64,000 bases of DNA from Delphinus delphis (taxonomy: Eukaryota; Chordata; Mammalia; Artiodactyla; Delphinidae). The position numbers were made by a program, and so were the translations under genes. Below the pieces are notes generated by a model. The model ran no database searches. It saw nothing but the letters and a program-made list of their open reading frames with translations, and had not been told where the DNA came from. Shown here one piece after another: positions 58,095 to 64,000 of the stretch. The stretch spans positions 105,748,957-105,812,956 of the forward strand of contig NC_082689.1 of the NCBI RefSeq assembly GCF_949987515.2, in the 5' to 3' direction. Numbering within the stretch: position 1 is the stretch's first letter; each line of letters begins with the position of its first letter.

Positions 58095-59175
58095 ATAAGA
58101 GTGACTCCAGAAAGTACATAGACTAATGTAACAGAAACCTAGAAGTAAAATGTTAATTTTAATACATTCTTATGGGTTTTACCACCTCTAAGTAAAAATA
58201 TTATTATTTCCATATCTTCTTCAAATGTTAAAATTACTACGGACTCCTACTATAAAACTTCACTCCCAGAGCCAACGACTTGGATTAATTTAGTTTGTAT
58301 TTTAATATTCATTTTATATATTCAAGAAACAATATTTAAAGTTGATTTTATGCATTTGTGTGATCAACACCTTATTTGCTCATCTATCAATTTAATATTT
58401 ATACATTACATGCAACTAGAACATTGTTCATGTTTTATCTTTAATATATAAATACACTACATTTAATTTATATCTCTTGTTGGACATTGAGGTGCATATT
58501 AGTGAAGATAATCTCAGGTCTGCTGCAATAGTGTGAGTCTTGAAATGGAATTTCTTAACATAACAAACCTTTATTTCTGGCTGATCTAAACTGTAATGTG
58601 GGTCAGGGAATAAGCCTTCTTCCACATCCTTTAACTCCTCAATCTGGAAGACGTGTTCTCCAAATCCACTATGGTAGGGCAAGAAAGGGATAGAGGAAGC
58701 ACACTCGTTGTTTTATCACTTCTGCTTATATTTGATGGTCAGAATTAGTCACGTGAACCTAACCTAATTGTAAGGGATTCTGGAAAATGTAGCTATGCAT
58801 ATGGAATATTTAGGCTCAACTATAACATATCTAAATTGTCATTTTATGGTGTGATGAACACTCTTGCTCATGTACATTTGAGCGAACATATGAGAATTTC
58901 TCTGGGATAGGAGTAGGGTTTGCTTGTAGGGTTTACATATTTTCTGTTTTGCTGGAGCAGACATATTGTTCCCCTATATGGTTGTGACGAATTATGTTCT
59001 TTCATTAGGTCCAAAACAGCTAAACTTGCATTTTGACATCCATCTCTCTGTGTTCACACTTCCCAGTTATATTCAAATCAGCAACAGGAGTGGACATTGT
59101 TTTGTTTTCAGTATGGGTCCTTAAAACTCCTTTAGTCCCCACAAATTTGTGAAATTTGGGAGAGGGGACTCTTTA
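58095..59175. other. Unique-looking stretch around a candidate exon
   Basis: No repeat recognised apart from the possible exon at 58569-58668 on the minus strand. This is one of the few repeat-free kilobases of the window, which fits an exon neighbourhood. Confidence 0.4.
58569..58668 (-). CDS. Candidate internal exon of an unrecognised gene
   Basis: On the minus strand a strong pyrimidine tract, ctatccctttcttgccctac followed by catag, ends at 58669. The 100-bp exon carries 33 open codons (after one leading base): GFGEHVFQIEELKDVEEGLF, then PDPHYSLDQPEIK. It ends AAG|GTTTGT, an acceptable donor, leaving phase 0. Amino-acid make-up is soluble and acidic with no membrane or repeat character. 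Splice sites on both sides and a frame without stops through the whole interval support a real exon. It lies on the strand opposite to the exons at 36.8-38.5 kb, so a second, convergent gene is implied. No family recognised. Confidence 0.42.
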
Positions 59176-59179
59176 TTCT

Positions 59180-59852
59180 TTTATTGATCTATTTCTGTAT
59201 CAATACTGTGTTTAAATTACTATATCTTTATACTTCTTCATCCCTTTCTGTGTTCTTAGTTTTCAAATTGCTTTGCTGTTCTTGAATATTCAAAATTTTG
59301 CTGGAATTTTTAATCAGAGCTGTGTTACATGGATTTTACAGATTTTTAAAAGATAATGTCCATCTATTAATTAGTAAACTATGGAAATAGCAAGGTCTAT
59401 TTCCTTCAATTCCAGATAATTTTTCCTCTGTACGATGTTTGAAGTAATTTCTTAAGTCATTTAATCTCAGTCTTTCTTATTCCAAATTATGTATAAAGCT
59501 AAAATTTATTTCAAAAGGCAGTTTAGGTGTGAGAGACTATATGTATGTGTTGATTTCATAGTTGTTAAATTCTAAACTTACTTATTTTTTATTGCAAGTT
59601 CCTCATTAATCTATGAGATATTTAGAATGGCATTATTTATTTTCCAAATATTGGAAGTTTTGGGTCTCTGTTTTACTATTTATAATTTCATTGCATTGTA
59701 GCCAACATATGTGTTCCCTTTGATTCACGCTTTTTGAATTGAGTTTTGCATTCAATAGTCATGTTTTATAAAAGCAATTTGTATATTTTGAAACATTCTC
59801 TATCACAGTTTCTTAGAAATTTGATTATGACACGCACCTTGTGTGGATTTAA
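59180..59852 (-). mobile_element. Old L1 ORF2 fragment, antisense
   Basis: 'cttttattgatctatttctg ... aatactgtgtttaaattact ... tgctgttcttgaatattcaa' and later 'attgcattgtagccaacata' resemble antisense L1 ORF2. Strongly diverged, boundaries approximate. Confidence 0.45.
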
Positions 59853-59865
59853 AAATGTTTGTGTG

Positions 59866-60084
59866 GGGACTTCCCTGGTGGTCCAGTGGATAAGACTCCG
59901 TGCACCCAATGCAGGGAGCCTGGGTTCAATCCCTGATCAGGGATTGAACTAGATCCTGCATGCTGCAACTAAGAAGTCCGCATGCTGCAACTAAACAAGA
60001 TCCCGCATGCAGCAATGAAGATCCTGCGTGCCGCAATTAAGACCTGGTGCAGCCGAAATAAATAAATAAGTAAATCTTAAAAAG
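59866..60084 (+). mobile_element. tRNA-Glu-type SINE (older form)
   Basis: 'ggacttccctggtggtccag ... cctgggttcaatccctgatc' then 'tgctgcaactaagaagtccg' duplicated as 'tgctgcaactaaacaagatc', then 'gcagccgaaataaataaata'. The 13-bp duplication 'aaatgtttgtgtg' is exact at 59853-59865 and 60085-60097. Confidence 0.9.
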
Positions 60085-60238
60085 AAATGTTTGTGTGTGT
60101 GTGTGTTTGTGGGTTTTGAACTTTCTCTGGCATATGGTGCTATAGTTTTCACCAAATTTAGGAAAGTTCCATTCATTACTCTTTCAGATAGGTAGTAGAG
60201 ATATAGAGACAATAAATGGATAAGTTGGTAAACATATA

Positions 60239-60247
<9 letters not shown>

Positions 60248-60293
<46 letters not shown>

Positions 60294-60317
60294 TACTGCC
60301 TTCTCTTTTTGGGACTC

Positions 60318-60384
<67 letters not shown>
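60248..60384. repeat. Twin (TA)n microsatellites
   Basis: A first run of about 42 bases (60248-60290) and a second of about 64 (60321-60384) are separated by 30 bases of ordinary sequence (tcatactgccttctcttttt...). Both are pure ta. Frames giving long YI repeats are artefacts. Confidence 0.95.
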
Positions 60385-60389
<5 letters not shown>

Positions 60390-60454
60390 TGTCTTTGACA
60401 GTTAGGGATGCTATACCAAAAATACCATGGACTGGGTGGCTTAAACAACAAACA
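60385..60454. mobile_element. Old interspersed repeat, left part
   Basis: 'gctataccaaaaataccatggactgggtgg' then 'cttaaacaaca' matches the start of a mammal-wide repeat (ataccacagactgggtggcttaaacaacag). It continues after the Tigger-like insertion at 61368. Confidence 0.6.
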
Positions 60455-61367
60455 CCGTAAGTCCCCTACATACGAACCTTCAAGTTGCGAACTTTCAAAG
60501 TTGCGAATGTGTGTTCCCATGTCCAATCACGTAAGTTAGTTCACATGTCTGGCATACATTATCATGTGCGTGTATCCTCTACAAAGGGTCGTGCTTTTGT
60601 GTACTTTACTGTACAGTACTGTTGCTGTATGGCATGAGGAGCTTACTAATGAAGACCTAATGGAATTGGAGGCCCAGAGAAAGGACAAACAGAGACAAGA
60701 GGAAGAAGTAACTGAAGAACCAAAGAGATTCATGATGCAGGAAATAGCAAGAGGATTTTCTTTATTTGAGGAGGCACTGTTAGATTTTGACACACAGGGC
60801 CTGAACATAGTACAGTACAAGAAGGTTGCAGCAGCTATTCAGAATGCAATCCAGTGCTATCGTGTTATCTATGATGAGAAACAAAGAGCTACTACTCAGG
60901 CATCACTGGATCATTTTTTTCAAGAGCATAGATGGAATTGAATCCAGCAAGGAAGAAGAACCTGTGCTATCCACATCAGATATGAGTGAAATTGCAGCTT
61001 GCCTTCCATCTCCTATTGGTGACAATCCTTCAGCTCTACCATCTCCCATCTCCCATCCCTCCTCCAGTCAGTAACTCTTCCTGCCTGTTCACTCGATGCC
61101 AGCCCCTGTATGCCAGTTGTTGTACTGTACTACTCTAGTTTTCAAGGTACTGTACTGTAAGATTAAAAAGGTTTTCTTTATTTTTTGTGTTTGTTTGTTT
61201 CTTATGTATTATTTGTGTGAAAAGTATTTTAAACTTATTACAGTACAGTACTATATAGCTGATTGTGTTAGTTGGGTACCTAGGCTAACTTCGTTGGACT
61301 TTTGAATAAATTGGACTTACGAACGCACTCTTGGAATGGAACTCATTTGTATGTAGGAGACTTATTG
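60455..61367 (+). mobile_element. Short Tigger-like (pogo) DNA transposon with inverted termini
   Basis: Left end 'ccgtaagtcccctacatacg' and right end 'tatgtaggagacttattg' are inverted copies of each other (shared core AAGTC-CCTACATAC). Inside, a plus-strand frame encodes the C-terminal part of a Tigger-type transposase. There is no DDE domain, so the element is a deletion derivative about 913 bp long that would need another copy's transposase. The host repeat resumes exactly at 61368, which fixes both ends. Flanking dinucleotides are CA and CA rather than TA. Confidence 0.78.
60564..61074 (+). pseudogene. Tigger-like transposase C-terminal ORF, frameshifted
   Basis: 60564-60941 reads 125 codons including LMELEAQRKDKQRQEEEVTE, SLFEEALLDFDTQGLNIVQY and KKVAAAIQNAIQCYRVIYDE, then breaks at a T run (60912-60918). 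The next frame carries the rest (IESSKEEEPVLSTSDMSEIA ... to a stop at 61074). The SLDHFF and SSKEEEP blocks are typical of the C-terminus of Tigger/TIGD-type proteins. The catalytic and DNA-binding domains are absent. The first frame keeps a long open stretch, so the copy is fairly young, but a one-base slip in the T run already disables it. Confidence 0.6.
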
Positions 61368-61695
61368 CATTTATTTCTCATAGTTCTGCAGTCTGGGAAT
61401 TTGAAGATCAAAGTACAGGCAGATCCAGTGTCTGGTGGTGGGGGTAGGGGTCCACTTCCTAGTTTGTAGACAGTCCTCTTTTATGAGGAGGGGGGAGTAT
61501 CCTCATATGGTGGAGAGAGCAAGCTCTGGTCTCTTCATCTCCTTATCAGGTCACTAATCCCATTCGTCAGGGCTCCACCCTCATGACCTAATTACCTCAC
61601 AAAGGCTTCACCTCCAAATCACAAATCACACTGGGGATTTACACTTCAACGTATGAATTTTGGGGAGACATAAACATTCAGTCGATAGCAATTAG
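61368..61695. mobile_element. Old interspersed repeat, right part
   Basis: 'tttatttctcatagttctgc ... aagtacaggcagatccagtg ... gagagagcaagctctggtct ... cctccaaatcacaaatcaca ... aacattcagtcgatagca' follows the same mammal-wide consensus as 60385-60454. Probably an L1M-group 3' region; name not certain. Confidence 0.65.
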
Positions 61696-61739
61696 ACATG
61701 CTAAAGATGTGTTACATCACTTATTAATATCCCCCCTAC

Positions 61740-62960
61740 AGGTCAATAATGCTGTGTCCTTTTGTTTTGCTTTGTTTTTGTTTCTCCCTGACCTTTATTC
61801 AGATTGTATTGTTACCATTTGGGGATACAAAAAAAAAGAAGAAACTCAAAATTCACTATTCTTTTCTTCTGCAGTGTCTACTCTGCTATTAATCACTTCT
61901 AGCAGATTTTTTAATTTCAGGTATTGTGTTTTTATCTCTAAAGTTCCATTCAGTTATCTTTTATATGATTTATTTCTCTACTTTTTGTGTTCTTTTTTAT
62001 ATTATTAAGCATATTGATAAGTTTTATAAAACTGTGTTAATGTTCTCTTCTGCTAATTTTATCATGTCTGTGATTTCTAAGCCAGTTTCTATTGATCAAA
62101 TTTCCTCCTGGTTTTGAGTATCATTTTTCATTCTTTTAAGTACTTTTGGATAGGATGTTAGACATTAAAAATGTCCTATTTTTTTGAATCCTGTATTCTT
62201 TGTATTCCTCTAAGGAGTGAAAGAATATTTGATTCTTTCTAGCAGGTAGTCAAGTTACTTTTGAATTAGTTTAATCATTTTGAGGTTTATTTTCAGATTG
62301 TTTTGGGCAGAACTAGTGTAGACTATATTCTAGAGCTAATGCAATTCCCTTTTAAAGCATGAACTGAAGGTCTAGTATATTCAGTGAAGTCCTACACTCT
62401 GGGTGAAGGAAACCTCAACAGTCCCTGGCCCTGTGTCACCTTTGAGAATTGATCATCGTATCACTCTGTACTTATTCTTTCCTTGGAAGTTATTGTCTTC
62501 AGTCTTTCAGGGTTTCACACTACCCATGTGCCTACTATATTCAGTGAAAGGTTTGTGGGCCCCTCTGTAGACTTCTAGAGCTTTATATTGCTGCATCTTT
62601 AGTTCCCTAGCACTCACTACCTTTCTGAACAATTTCTTGTTGTCTTGGGCTCTGAAAATTCCAATATCTATATCCTCAACTCACTGAGATTGCCAAGTGT
62701 GCTATGAGTTCCTCCTGCCTTGTGCTGTCATATGGAAATTACCTCTAGTCAGAAAGTCTAGGGAGCTGCTCATTCAGCTTGCTTCCCTTTCCTTGTGAAT
62801 TACAGACCTGTGCTGCCTGTGGTATAATGTCTAAAAATAGTTATTTCCTTTATTTTCTCTAGTTGTCTAGTTGTGTAGGGCACGGGTAATTTTAGAACAT
62901 CTTATTTCTTCCTGGCTAAAGAGCAGAAATCCTCCTGTGTTTTCCTTTCCTTTTTAATAA
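61740..62960 (-). mobile_element. Old L1 5' region, antisense
   Basis: 'tgctattaatcacttctagc ... gattttttaatttcaggtat ... tatctctaaagttccattca' is antisense text of old L1 5' regions, comparable to 24.8-24.9 kb (gtgaattttttatttcattt). The right side (62350-62960) is less sure. Confidence 0.45.
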
Positions 62961-63819
62961 TGATTATGTATTCTGTTAAGCATATTTTAAAATATTACGC
63001 CCTTCATTCTGTGTTTAGAGCAGATTTGTGCAGATTGTGAGGCTCACTCTCCCATCTATATTTGAATTCCCATACTATTCAGTTTAATTTTCTCCTTTTG
63101 AAATATCTTAAAATGCTTACTTGATTCACACAATTGAACTTATATGTCTTAATGGGATAGAACTTTCCTAGCTGTCAATTATAAATAACAGAAACCCAGC
63201 TCAAACCATATCAAGGGGAAAAAATGTTTATGTAAGCATTTGAATTTTGCGTTTTAAATACTTTTCGGTCCAGGGACCCTGAATGAATACTTCTCTCTGT
63301 CTTTCTCTGTGTCTCTCTTTCTCCCTCCCACTTTATTGATATTTCCTGACTCTGCTTCCTCTCTTCCCCCTGAATTGGCCTCATTTTATCCTCCTACAAT
63401 TATAAGGCTGATAGAAGTCTTAGTGGTTAGAGGACATCCACTCTCTACATAGCAGTTTCAGGGAAGTCATTTTATCATATTTGCTATTTCCTGTAGCCAC
63501 CCCAAGATAACTAGTATATTAAAAGGATTGGGTTTTATGATTATGTTGGCCTGAGCCTTATGACCACCATATGCAATTGTTTGGGGGAACAAACAAATCC
63601 CGGCCACACAAGAACAAATTATTGTGTTCTGCTTTGTATTTATGTCACTTGTTTTAGTAATATTTGATTTTTTAAATAAATCACACACTATTTGAAGACT
63701 CAAACAAGAACTTTTAAATGAGAAATTAGTGCCCAAAAGTCCTAAAATAAAATAGGAACATTCCAGTAAGTGCTTTTTATTTCCAGCCTTATTTTGTACT
63801 CGTTTTCAAGTTATATAGC
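62961..63819. other. Unassigned stretch
   Basis: AT-rich, no exon or family recognised. A minus-strand frame of 89 codons at 63736-63467 has no splice context. Confidence 0.35.
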
Positions 63820-63992
63820 TGTTGCAATCAAATTGTTCTATTCACTGTCAACTGCCTTGTTCGTTGCTAGGCCTCATTTCTGTAACTACTCTCCCCACCT
63901 GGAATATTTTCAGACCCACATCCTATGCAATGAAAAATTCTACACATTCTTCAAGTCTTTATCTATAAAGTTTTACCTAATTGTCCAGGCTT
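63820..63992 (+). mobile_element. L2 LINE fragment
   Basis: 'ctctccccacctggaatatt ... tctacacattcttcaagtct ... aaagttttacctaattgtcc' follows the L2 3' region (tgcctggaatgccc ... ctacccatcctccaaggccc ... gaagccttccctgact). The window ends inside it. Confidence 0.6.
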
Positions 63993-64000
63993 AAAATCAT

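Noticed and set aside
60176..60526. Frames rich in alternating Tyr-Ile
   Set aside because: Produced by (TA)n microsatellites; no protein meaning.

Overview
This is mammalian, almost certainly cetacean, DNA. The window is AT-rich and full of CHR-type tRNA-Glu-derived SINEs, whose 3' half reads GCGGTACGCGGGCCTCTCACTG on the complementary strand, a form I know from whales and dolphins. Cetartiodactyl-type L1 3' ends, ERV LTRs and mammal-wide Tigger1, Tigger2, MER5, MIR and L2 copies sit beside them. I see no rRNA, intact tRNA, CRISPR array or bacterial signal. Family names rest on remembered consensus features and on what the sequence shows (target-site duplications, tails, termini); no database was searched.

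Layout. 1-6.5 kb: an L1 end, a Tigger1 transposase fragment, a SINE, an LTR remnant. 6.5-8.1 kb: two LTRs, the first with a perfect 4-bp duplication. 8.6-12.0 kb: a Tigger2 DNA transposon with both termini and TA flanks, carrying a decayed minus-strand transposase and a later SINE. 12-19 kb: mostly unassigned sequence with an L2 end and a SINE pair in opposite orientation. 19.6-34.2 kb: a nested pile of L1 fragments, including a 5'-inverted (twin-primed) copy with a 15-bp duplication and a GC-rich L1 5' region. 34-38.8 kb: MIRs, then two candidate plus-strand coding exons (36844-37011, 38405-38510). 38.9-44.3 kb: more L1, SINEs and MER5. 44-52.5 kb: unassigned sequence with a 55-bp tandem duplication, an old L1-type repeat, an L2, two SINEs, a weak minus-strand exon candidate and a decayed coding-like stretch at 50520-50945. 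52.5-58.1 kb: SINEs, L1 ends and a Tigger1 holding two SINEs. 58.1-64 kb: a candidate minus-strand exon (58569-58668), L1 remnants, twin TA microsatellites, a short Tigger-like transposon keeping a C-terminal transposase ORF, and an L2 end.

No complete host gene is visible. The supported coding potential is limited to isolated exon-like intervals with splice signals, which would fit introns of one or two long genes, plus transposase and reverse-transcriptase relics. Nested insertions give a relative order: Tigger1, Tigger2, L2 and MIR are oldest, then old L1, then younger L1 and LTRs, with CHR SINEs the latest layer. Nothing here convinces me of a wholly new biological system; the most useful leads are the exon-like intervals, the unidentified pseudogene and the small Tigger-like element.
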